A stretch of 5,377 nt of DNA from Bacteroidales bacterium. Lineage in GTDB: Bacteria > Bacteroidota > Bacteroidia > Bacteroidales > P3. Positions within the stretch are counted from its first letter, which is position 1. The number at the start of each line of letters is the position of its first letter. Positions 1-5,377 of this stretch are shown in pieces. The notes under the pieces are model-generated. The model ran no database searches. It was not told the origin of the DNA and saw nothing but the letters and a program-made list of their open reading frames with translations. The stretch covers positions 1 through 5,377 of the forward strand of contig JAGNRX010000093.1 of NCBI GenBank assembly GCA_017988355.1. The letters are read 5' to 3'. The position numbers were made by a program, and so were the translations under genes.

Positions 1-182
1 AATAGGTTTCCGTCTGGGGTTGAGATTTTAAGATTAACATTAGGATTGATTTCTGTTATAACGCCTCTAACTACTGAGCCATTCTTTAAGTAAACAACAT
101 CTTTGGCTGGTGTTTGCGCTGATAAGCTGCTTGCAAATGCCAAAACAAAAGCAAATACTAAAAAGGTAAAAAGTTTCTTCAT
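1..182 (-). CDS. Secreted hypothetical protein, N-terminal 60 residues (3' end outside window)
   Basis: Reading the minus strand from the ATG at 182 gives 60 codons open to the window edge, so the C-terminus is missing. Residues 1-22 form a clear Sec signal peptide: MKK, then a hydrophobic core (LFTFLVFAFVLAFASS), with cleavage probably at LSA|Q. There is no lipobox cysteine, so the product should be periplasmic or surface-exposed rather than a lipoprotein. The mature part begins TPAKDVVYLKNGSVVRGVI, followed by TEINPNVNLKIST and DGNL. From memory, this K-D-V-V-Y-L-K-N-G-S-x-x-x-G-x-I pattern recurs at the start of small secreted Bacteroidota proteins of unknown function, with a beta-strand-rich repeat of the type 'LKNGS-(hydrophobic)-G-I'. 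No function can be assigned. It is divergent from the efflux operon, with a -7 element at 246-253. No Shine-Dalgarno is seen and the leader is A-rich. The signal peptide makes this start convincing. Confidence 0.82.
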   Translation of the reverse strand, partial: MKKLFTFLVFAFVLAFASSLSAQTPAKDVVYLKNGSVVRGVITEINPNVNLKISTPDGNL

Positions 183-245
183 ATTCTAAGTTATTTTAAT
201 TTGTCTTTTTGATATTCCTGTTTTCTATCCTTTAATTTGATAATG

Positions 246-253
246 CAAATTTA
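246..253 (-). promoter_or_regulatory. Putative Bacteroidota -7 promoter element for the leftward secreted-protein gene
   Basis: On the minus strand the sequence reads TAAATTTG followed by CATTA, which matches the Bacteroidota sigma-A -7 consensus TAnnTTTG and the CA that often follows it. Transcription would start near 236-242, giving a leader of roughly 55-60 nt before the ATG at 182. No TTTG-like -33 element is found at the expected spacing. A TTG at 267-265 (minus strand) is only 11 bp upstream, which is too close. The call therefore rests on the -7 element and its position. Confidence 0.5.
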
Positions 254-562
254 TAATTAATTTTCAATATAAATGCTATTATTTAATTTTCTTAGAATAA
301 AATATTAATATATTGCATTATGCCATATTAATAATAGATTTTTATACCCCTACTTAAGAAGCAAATAATTAGTCTAAAATGCCTTTGATATTGCTATTAT
401 GCTTATTTAAATATTCGCTTTCTTATTGATTACATCTTCTTAGATAATTCTTTTTTTATAACGTATATAGAAAATCAATTAGTTGAGTTCTTAAATTATT
501 GATTAATTGAATGGTATATTGTTTTTCAAGTCTATTTAAATAAACAATAAAACACAACAAAA

Positions 563-592
563 TGATTTTAGAGTGATTTTATTCTGATTTTA
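563..592 (+). promoter_or_regulatory. Three tandem TGATTTTA repeats at 11-bp intervals, candidate operator of the efflux operon
   Basis: Identical 8-mers TGATTTTA lie at 563-570, 574-581 and 585-592, separated by GAG and TTC, so the period is exactly 11 bp, about one helical turn. The last unit ends 11 bp before the -7 element at 604. OmpR/PhoB-family response regulators are known to bind direct repeats of about 7 bp with 4-bp spacers (an 11-bp period, as in the Pho box) placed over or just upstream of the -35 region. The arrangement here is the same in geometry but not in sequence. Inference: a dimeric or oligomeric regulator binds one helix face here, possibly as an activator in place of a -33 element. 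The regulator is not encoded in the window. Confidence 0.55.
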
Positions 593-603
593 TATAATAA
601 TAC

Positions 604-611
604 TACCTTTG
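604..611 (+). promoter_or_regulatory. Bacteroidota -7 promoter element of the efflux operon
   Basis: TACCTTTG at 604-611, followed by CATAA, is a full match to the Bacteroidota -7 consensus TAnnTTTG. Transcription should begin near 616-620, leaving a leader of about 33-37 nt before the ATG at 653. The -33 region has no good TTTG; the nearest candidate is TTCTG at 582-586, which overlaps the third TGATTTTA repeat. A weak -33 and an overlapping repeat array suggest that a bound protein controls this promoter. Confidence 0.7.
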
Positions 612-652
612 CATAAGTTATGATGGCGTGAAAAATTATAAATAAGTAGAAA

Positions 653-2131
653 ATGAAAAAGAAGATAGTACTATTAGTATTTAGTTTTCTCATACAAGTA
701 AATCATTTATCAGCTCAAGACACCCTGACTCTAAATGATTGTAGGGAAATGGCTCTAAAAAACAATAAGAGCATAAAGATTTCAGAAGAAAGACTGCTTT
801 CTGCACAAGAAAAAAGGAAGATTGCCTTCACTCAGTTCTTACCAAACTTTCAAGCCTCAGGTGCTTATCTCTACAATTCTAAAAACCTAAGCCTTTTGTC
901 CGAAGATGCTCTTTTGCCTGTGGGTACTAAGGCTCCTGATGGCAGCTTTACTCTTAGACCTGATCAGATGGGGAATCAATTTGACCAATATGGAAGACCA
1001 CTTGACAGAAATGGCGTTCCTTTTAATCCTGCAACAAATCCTGAAAAGATAATCTTCAAAGACTATGCCCTTTTGCCAAAAGAGTCTATGCAGTTTGATA
1101 TTCAAAACATATTTACTCTTGGAATAGGGTTTACTCAGCCAATATATATGGGAGGGAAGATTGTTGAGCTATACCGCATATCTAAGATAATGGAAGATAT
1201 GGCTAAGATACAATTAGATAATTCTCAAATTAATTTAATGGTAGAGGTTGATGAGGCTTATTGGAGGGTTGTCTCTCTTGTCAATAAACATAACTTAGCA
1301 AAGGAATACCACCAACTGCTCCTAAAGACAAACTCCAATGTTGAGGAAATGGTTATAGAGGGTGTGGCTACTAAATCGGATGCTTTGAAAGTTAAGGTCA
1401 AGCTCAATGAAGCAGAGATGACCCTTTCCAAAGCAGAGAATGGTCTTTCGCTTTCCAAAATGCTCTTATGCCAAATCTGCTCTATGCCTATTGATAAGGA
1501 CTTCACTCTTTCTGATCAGCTATTGGAAGAAGATATAATAATAAATAATGATATTAATATTGCATCTGCTGTGAATAATAGGACAGAAACCCAGCTCTTA
1601 GATAATGTTATAAAGATATCAAAGTCTGCCCAGAAGATAGCGTTTTCAAAATACCTACCTAATATTGTTGGAACAGGGAACTACTTAGCAACAAACCCAA
1701 ACTCTTTCAATGGATTTGAGAAGTCAATGAATGGTATGTTTAGCCTTGGCATAGGCATTCAGGTTCCAATCTTTCACTTTGGAGAGAATTATCACACACT
1801 AAAGACTGCAAAGATTGGGGTAAGGATTGCAGAGCTTGAAAAAGAAGAAGCAGTTGAGAAGATGGAACTTCAGATAAATCAAATGCTGTTTAAGGTTAAG
1901 GAAGCAAACAAACAAAAGATAATGGCAGCAAGTAATATTGATAAGGCGAAAGAAAACCTTGAAAGTGCTTTGATAGGGTTTGAATCTGGAGTGATTACAA
2001 CATCTGACCTAATGGAAGCACAAACTGCCTACATATCGGCAAAGAGTGAGAAGATTGATGCAGACATTAACTCCATTATGACAAGTCTTTATTTGGAGAA
2101 ATCGCTTGGCAACTTAAACAATAGAAAATAA
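653..2131 (+). CDS. TolC-family outer-membrane efflux channel
   Basis: This 492-residue protein should trimerise into the outer-membrane and periplasmic tunnel of a tripartite exporter. Residues 1-21 are a signal peptide (MKKKIVLLVFSFLI..HLSA|Q) without a lipobox, so it is not a lipidated OprM-type channel. The TolC internal duplication is visible. QFLPNFQASGAYLY (61-74) matches KYLPNIVGTGNYLA (333-346). FTLGIGFTQPIYMGGK (154-169) matches FSLGIGIQVPIFHFGE (363-378). EGVATKSDAL (236-245) matches SGVITTSDLM (445-454). Long helices at about 27-60, 170-275 and 380-485 form the alpha-barrel. The first beta-hairpin carries a long polar loop (about 80-150). Two cysteines (273, 276) sit in the periplasmic helical part. 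It is first in the operon; the next gene starts 35 nt on. The ATG follows an A-rich leader without Shine-Dalgarno. The family call is firm; the substrate is unknown. Confidence 0.95.
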   Translation: MKKKIVLLVFSFLIQVNHLSAQDTLTLNDCREMALKNNKSIKISEERLLSAQEKRKIAFTQFLPNFQASGAYLYNSKNLSLLSEDALLPVGTKAPDGSFTLRPDQMGNQFDQYGRPLDRNGVPFNPATNPEKIIFKDYALLPKESMQFDIQNIFTLGIGFTQPIYMGGKIVELYRISKIMEDMAKIQLDNSQINLMVEVDEAYWRVVSLVNKHNLAKEYHQLLLKTNSNVEEMVIEGVATKSDALKVKVKLNEAEMTLSKAENGLSLSKMLLCQICSMPIDKDFTLSDQLLEEDIIINNDINIASAVNNRTETQLLDNVIKISKSAQKIAFSKYLPNIVGTGNYLATNPNSFNGFEKSMNGMFSLGIGIQVPIFHFGENYHTLKTAKIGVRIAELEKEEAVEKMELQINQMLFKVKEANKQKIMAASNIDKAKENLESALIGFESGVITTSDLMEAQTAYISAKSEKIDADINSIMTSLYLEKSLGNLNNRK

Positions 2132-2166
2132 CTTAATCAGAAAAAAGAAAGAAAAGATATAGCTTT

Positions 2167-3165
2167 ATGAAAAAGAAAGAAAGTAAGACCTTAGTAATGG
2201 GATTTGTTGTGTTAATATCAGCTGTTATAGTTATTGGACTGCTTGGATATTTCATTCTCACCCCAAGTCATGTAATTCTTCAAGGAGAGTTTGAAGCAAA
2301 TGAAGTTAGAGTTTCGGGTAAATTGCCTGGTAGGATTTTAGAACTTAGAACAAAGGAAGGAGAGAGAGTTCGCAAGGGAGATACATTAGTAATAATTGAT
2401 TCTCCTGAAATCTATGCTAAATTAGACCAAGCCCAAGCTGCAGAAGATGGTGCAAAGGCAATCAGCATGAAAGCTCAAAAGGGAACAAGAAAAGAACAGA
2501 TTGCAGGAGCATTAGAGCAAGTCGAGATGGCTGAGGCTGTGGAATTGTTTGCTAAGAAGACTTACGACAGGATGAGTAATCTATTTAAGAAAGGCGTTAT
2601 TTCATCACAAAAGTTTGACGAAGTCGAGGCACAGTACAAAGCATCTGTTTCAAGAACAAGGGCAGCAAAAAGTCAATATGAAATGGCATTAAATGGAGCT
2701 CAAACAGAAGATAAGCTTGCAGCAGTGGCACAAGTAAATAGAGCAAAAGGGGCAGTAAGTGAGGCATCTTCTTATTTGAGTGAGACAAAACTCGTTGCAC
2801 CTATTTCAGGAGAGATATCAGACATATTCCCTAAGGTTGGAGAGCTTATTGGATCAGGCTCCCCTATTATGAATATTGTTGATATGGACGAGGTTTGGGT
2901 AACGTTTAATGTTAGAGAGGATTTGCTAAGTAAGATAAAGGTTGGGACAGTTCTTAGTGCAAAAGTTCCTGCTCTTGGAAATAAAGAAATAAAAATAAAG
3001 GTAAGCTATATTAAAGCATTGGGAAGCTATGCAACATGGAAAGCAACAAAGCTAACTGACCAGTACGACACCAAAACATTTGAACTTAGAGCTATTCCAA
3101 CGACAAAGGACAAAGACTACCGCCCAGGTATGAGTGTGATAGTTAATTGGACAAAGATAAAATAA
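2167..3165 (+). CDS. HlyD/EmrA-type periplasmic adaptor (membrane fusion protein)
   Basis: This 332-residue adaptor should link the inner-membrane permeases to the TolC channel. A single N-terminal membrane anchor spans about 9-31. The first lipoyl half is at about 43-79 (VSGKLPGRILEL, then KEGERVRKGDTLVIID), and the second half at about 206-239 (KLVAPISGEISDI, then VGELIGSGSPIMNIVD). Between them lies an Ala/Glu/Lys-rich coiled-coil hairpin of about 120 residues. Its tip reads YDRMSNLFKKGVISSQKFD (133-151), giving R135, L139 and S146. This R-x3-L-x6-S spacing is the TolC-docking signature known from AcrA and MacA. A beta-barrel domain follows (about 240-315), and the C-terminus has the usual RPGMSVIVNW. 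The length is normal for YbhG/YhiI-type adaptors that serve ABC-2 permeases. It lies 35 nt after the channel gene and 23 nt before the first permease. A purine-rich stretch at 2142-2157 precedes the ATG at a larger distance than a normal ribosome-binding site. Confidence 0.95.
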   Translation: MKKKESKTLVMGFVVLISAVIVIGLLGYFILTPSHVILQGEFEANEVRVSGKLPGRILELRTKEGERVRKGDTLVIIDSPEIYAKLDQAQAAEDGAKAISMKAQKGTRKEQIAGALEQVEMAEAVELFAKKTYDRMSNLFKKGVISSQKFDEVEAQYKASVSRTRAAKSQYEMALNGAQTEDKLAAVAQVNRAKGAVSEASSYLSETKLVAPISGEISDIFPKVGELIGSGSPIMNIVDMDEVWVTFNVREDLLSKIKVGTVLSAKVPALGNKEIKIKVSYIKALGSYATWKATKLTDQYDTKTFELRAIPTTKDKDYRPGMSVIVNWTKIK

Positions 3166-3188
3166 TAAATATAAAACCCCATTCTATA

Positions 3189-4355
3189 ATGGAAAAAGGA
3201 ATAATCCCAGTATTGAAAAGAGAATTAAAGAAGATGGTATCTCGTCCCATATATATTATGATGACGGTCATTATTCCATTAATAGTAATTTTGTTTTTCA
3301 GCACATTTCTCAATAAAGGGATGCCATCAGACCTTCCAATTGCAGTTGTGGATTTAGATTATAGTTCCACATCAAGGCAGATAACGAGACATATTGAGGC
3401 TGGTCAAACATGTGAAATTAAGTATAAGCTCTCAAGTTTTGAAGAGGCAAAAGACAAGATGCAAAGAGAAAACATCTATGCCTTTGTTCTTATTCCTAAG
3501 AACTTCCAAGCTGATTTACTATCTGGAAAGAGCCCTAAAATTATCTTTTACACCGAATATGCTCACTACCTTGCAGGCTCAGCAACAATGAAAGAGATAA
3601 ATACAATTTTAGTTACCCTTTCATCAGGAATTAATTTGAAAATGAGACAAGCAAAAGGTGAAGAAGTAAACAACGCTATGGCAAATATTCAACCAATAAG
3701 GATTGACTCACATTTGATTGGTAACCCTCTTATGAACTATTCTTATTATCTATCATCAATCATTATGCCTGGCCTAATCTTCCTTATGAGCCTTATTTCT
3801 TGCATATATACAATTGGAGTAGAGCTTAAATTTGAAACCTCAAGACATTGGTTAATTACTTCAGGTGGCTCAATGCCAAAAGCCTTATTAGGAAAACTCC
3901 TACCCTATACCTTTATATACTCAGTAATGTTAATCTTTTCTTATTTCATTATGAGTTCTGTTCTGGGCTTTGAAACAAAAGGGAATATAATGCTTATGTT
4001 TTTGGGAGGTATTCTAACTATTATTTCATACCAAGCAATAGGAATATTTATTATCGGAGTATTGCCAATGTTAAGAGATGCATTAAGTATTGGAGCCTTT
4101 TATGGAGTCTTAGGCTTTACACTTGCAGGCTTCACCTATCCCAATTTCGCAATGCTAGCTGCTGTCAAACCCTACACATTCCTATATCCCCTAACACAGT
4201 ACTATAATCTCTATTCCAATATTCAAATAAACGGACTCACACTATCAGAAAGCTATATGCCATTTATTATGTTAATAGCCTACTGCTTGATTCCAATCTT
4301 TGTTATCTCAAGACTTAAGGGTGCACTTATTAAACTAAATTTCAAAAGGGAGTAA
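3189..4355 (+). CDS. ABC-2 family transporter permease, first subunit
   Basis: This 388-residue inner-membrane protein fits the ABC-2 permease family of drug or lipid exporters (YhhJ/YbhS/YbhR type). A short amphipathic start (PVLKRELKKMVSRP) leads into TM1 (about 21-40). A large periplasmic domain follows (about 41-183), opening with the typical LPIAVVDLDYSSTSR and including AFVLIPKNFQADLLSG. Then come the characteristic NPLMNYSYYL and five more membrane segments at about 186-210, 237-259, 266-291, 297-318 and 356-375. The usual 'SG-(I/F)-x-(W/Y)-P-x-x-x-M' motif before the last helices appears as AGFTYPNFAM (313-322). I chose the ATG at 3189. The frame can be opened at a TTG at 3147, but that would overlap the adaptor gene and add 14 polar residues ahead of the normal N-terminus. 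It has no Walker or signature motif, so it contains no ATPase. Confidence 0.93.
   Translation: MEKGIIPVLKRELKKMVSRPIYIMMTVIIPLIVILFFSTFLNKGMPSDLPIAVVDLDYSSTSRQITRHIEAGQTCEIKYKLSSFEEAKDKMQRENIYAFVLIPKNFQADLLSGKSPKIIFYTEYAHYLAGSATMKEINTILVTLSSGINLKMRQAKGEEVNNAMANIQPIRIDSHLIGNPLMNYSYYLSSIIMPGLIFLMSLISCIYTIGVELKFETSRHWLITSGGSMPKALLGKLLPYTFIYSVMLIFSYFIMSSVLGFETKGNIMLMFLGGILTIISYQAIGIFIIGVLPMLRDALSIGAFYGVLGFTLAGFTYPNFAMLAAVKPYTFLYPLTQYYNLYSNIQINGLTLSESYMPFIMLIAYCLIPIFVISRLKGALIKLNFKRE
4345..4352 (+). promoter_or_regulatory. Shine-Dalgarno-like site before the second permease
   Basis: AAAGGGAG at 4345-4352 ends four bases before the ATG at 4357, a good position for ribosome binding. It lies in the last codons of the preceding permease, whose TAA (4353-4355) is one base from the next ATG. 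The other gene starts in this window lack such a site, as is usual in Bacteroidota. The site and the one-base gap suggest translational coupling of the two permeases, which would help equal production. This is inference, and the purines may also be dictated by the Lys-Arg-Glu codons at the end of the upstream protein. Confidence 0.5.
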
Positions 4356-4356
4356 A

Positions 4357-5377
4357 ATGAATATAAGATTTAGAAACATGCTTCAAAGAAACAAAGAAGC
4401 TTGGAAGGATTTATTCCATATAATAGGGAAGGAACTATATAATATCTTTACAGATAAGGGAGTCTTACTTGTTTTCATTGTTGCCTGCGTTGTTTATCCC
4501 CTTGTCTGTGGATATATCTACAATAAGGAATTGATGTATGATATGCCTATTGCAGTAGTTGATAATTCCAATTCAACACTTAGCAGAAACTATCTTCGCT
4601 CTGTGGATGCAACACCAGAGGTTAAGATAGAACATTGGTGTAGTTCTTTACAGGAGGCTAAGGACTTGCAAAAACAATCCAAGGTTCATGGCATTGTCTT
4701 TATTCCAAGTGATTTTAGCCAAAACATAAACAGAGAAGAGCAAGCAACAATAAGCGTTTACAATGATATGACCAGCTTTTTTTGGTATAGGAATATGGCA
4801 TTAGCAACAAATTTCACCGTTCAGGAAATGGGAAAAGAAATACAGGTGCAGAGAATGGTTGAGGGGGGAAAGAATATTGAAGATGCAAAGAGATTATCCG
4901 AGCCTTTTGAAGCAGTACAACACGTATTGTATAACCCAGGAGGCTACCCGAGTTTCATTCTTCCAATAGTACTTATTTTAATTCTACAACAAACCCTTTT
5001 AATTGGAATAGGAATGTTGGCAGGCACAGCAACCGAAAGGCACCAGCTACACACCCTAATACCAAGAGACGCACATTATAGAGGACTTCTAAGAATAATT
5101 TTCGGAAGAGGGCTTGCGTTTTTCATAACCTATATTCCAATAACAGTTTATATGCTGGTCGTGGTTCCAAAGATATTTAACCTACCACAGCTTATGCCAA
5201 GCATTTCATCTATATTCCTATTTATAACTCCATTTCTCCTATCCGTTATCTTCTTAGGAATGAGTATATCGGTCTTTTTCAAAAACAGAGAAAACTCTAT
5301 CCCATTCTACTTGTTTATGTCCCTACCCTTTGTTTTTCTATCAGGAATTTCGTGGCCAAGAGAAGCAATGCCAAGGT
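4357..5377 (+). CDS. ABC-2 family transporter permease, second subunit (3' end outside window)
   Basis: The frame from the ATG at 4357 runs 340 codons to the right edge without a stop. It has the same architecture as the preceding permease but a clearly different sequence: a cytoplasmic start of about 35 residues, TM1 (about 36-56), a periplasmic domain (about 57-195) opening with MPIAVVDNSNSTLSR, and HGIVFIPSDFSQNI (111-124). Then LYNPGGYPSFILP (191-203), TM2 (about 199-222), TM3 (about 245-270), TM4 (about 283-307) and the start of TM5. The family motif FLSGISWPREAMP (327-339) is intact just before the cut. Against a usual length of about 370-400, only some 40-60 residues and the last membrane helix should be missing. 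It most likely pairs with the first permease as a heterodimer. An in-frame ATG at 4378 is an alternative start, but the Shine-Dalgarno favours 4357. No ATP-binding motif is present. Confidence 0.92.
   Translation, partial: MNIRFRNMLQRNKEAWKDLFHIIGKELYNIFTDKGVLLVFIVACVVYPLVCGYIYNKELMYDMPIAVVDNSNSTLSRNYLRSVDATPEVKIEHWCSSLQEAKDLQKQSKVHGIVFIPSDFSQNINREEQATISVYNDMTSFFWYRNMALATNFTVQEMGKEIQVQRMVEGGKNIEDAKRLSEPFEAVQHVLYNPGGYPSFILPIVLILILQQTLLIGIGMLAGTATERHQLHTLIPRDAHYRGLLRIIFGRGLAFFITYIPITVYMLVVVPKIFNLPQLMPSISSIFLFITPFLLSVIFLGMSISVFFKNRENSIPFYLFMSLPFVFLSGISWPREAMPR

Larger units (their letters stand above)
183..652. other. Divergent AT-rich intergenic region without genes
   Basis: This 470-bp stretch separates two divergently transcribed genes. 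Its GC content is far below that of the genes; for example, 241-300 has only 7 G/C in 60. Short ATG-started frames exist on the plus strand (about 379-429, 511-543 and 620-631) but are at most 16 codons and have no supporting features. No tRNA, rRNA, CRISPR or insertion-sequence pattern was recognised. Supported elements are the leftward -7 element at 246-253, the triple repeat at 563-592 and the rightward -7 element at 604-611. The part from about 270 to 560 holds scattered AT palindromes but nothing I can assign. The region is long for a bacterial divergent promoter, so further regulator sites or a small RNA could be present. Confidence 0.7.

Noticed and set aside
182..299. 9-bp inverted repeat TATTCTAAG (182-190) / CTTAGAATA (291-299)
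   Set aside because: A 100-nt loop and low-complexity arms; it does not form a convincing RNA structure and is close to chance level.
302..333. Two copies of the palindrome TATTAATA (303-310 and 326-333), 23 bp apart
   Set aside because: In DNA with about 80% A+T, 8-mer repeats of this kind are expected by chance, and they lie far from both promoters.
379..429. 16-codon hydrophobic reading frame (MPLILLLCLFKYSLSY) preceded by a weak TGCCTTTG
   Set aside because: The TGCCTTTG overlaps the frame itself, there is no ribosome-binding site and no other coding evidence.
475..510. 7-bp inverted repeat TCAATTA / TAATTGA with a 22-nt loop
   Set aside because: Short, AT-only except for one pair, and too far upstream of the promoter for a simple operator; likely chance.
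404..542. Palindrome TATTTAAATA present twice (404-413 and 533-542), and TGCTATTAT twice (274-282 and 392-400)
   Set aside because: A rough estimate for 470 bp of this composition gives several 9- to 10-mer repeats by chance; the copies have no phasing or consistent relation to a promoter. The 533-542 copy could be revisited if conserved.
620..631. Mini reading frame ATG ATG GCG TGA in the leader of the channel gene
   Set aside because: Three codons at or very near the predicted transcription start; no evidence it is translated or regulatory.
887..1506. Minus-strand reading frames of 72 and 82 codons inside the channel gene
   Set aside because: They are antisense shadows of a well-supported TolC gene, with low-complexity translations resembling no family.
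2597..2800. Minus-strand 67-codon leucine-rich frame inside the adaptor gene
   Set aside because: It is the antisense of the coiled-coil region, whose Lys/Glu/Ala codons give Leu/Phe/Cys-rich reverse translations; not a real membrane protein.
3147..3188. TTG-started N-terminal extension of the first permease (14 residues, overlapping the adaptor gene)
   Set aside because: It overlaps the end of the adaptor, uses a TTG start and adds polar residues that do not fit the family's N-terminus; the ATG at 3189 gives the usual amphipathic start before TM1.
3394..3591. Plus-strand 65-codon frame inside the first permease
   Set aside because: It is an alternative frame of a clear permease gene, without a start signal or recognisable domain.

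Overview
The window looks like a stretch of a Bacteroidota chromosome, probably Bacteroidales. Three things point there. Both exported proteins have signal peptides ending in LSAQ. The coding DNA is AT-rich (about 35-40% GC by eye) and the intergenic DNA is far more so. The two promoters carry the Bacteroidota -7 element TAnnTTTG followed by CA, and most starts lack a Shine-Dalgarno sequence. I cannot name a genus.

Layout: positions 1-182 hold the 5' end of a minus-strand gene for a small secreted protein of unknown function, cut by the window edge. Positions 183-652 are a very AT-rich divergent intergenic region with no credible gene. It carries a -7 element for each flanking gene. Just upstream of the rightward promoter are three identical TGATTTTA units spaced exactly 11 bp apart. 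From 653 to the end runs one tight rightward operon of four genes: a TolC-family outer-membrane channel (653-2131), an HlyD/EmrA-type periplasmic adaptor (2167-3165), and two different ABC-2 family permeases (3189-4355, and 4357 to the right edge, incomplete). Gaps are 35, 23 and 1 nt, with no terminator-like hairpin seen between genes.

Together the four genes should form an envelope-spanning exporter: two inner-membrane permeases, probably a heterodimer, coupled by the adaptor to the outer-membrane channel. The E. coli YbhGFSR and YhiI-RbbA-YhhJ clusters are the closest architectural comparisons. No ATP-binding subunit is encoded among these genes, so it must be beyond the right edge, elsewhere in the genome, or absent. 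The substrate cannot be told from the sequence.

The gene content is a recognisable type rather than a new system. The most noteworthy point is the tandem 11-bp repeat at the operon promoter, which resembles a binding site for an OmpR/PhoB-type response regulator.
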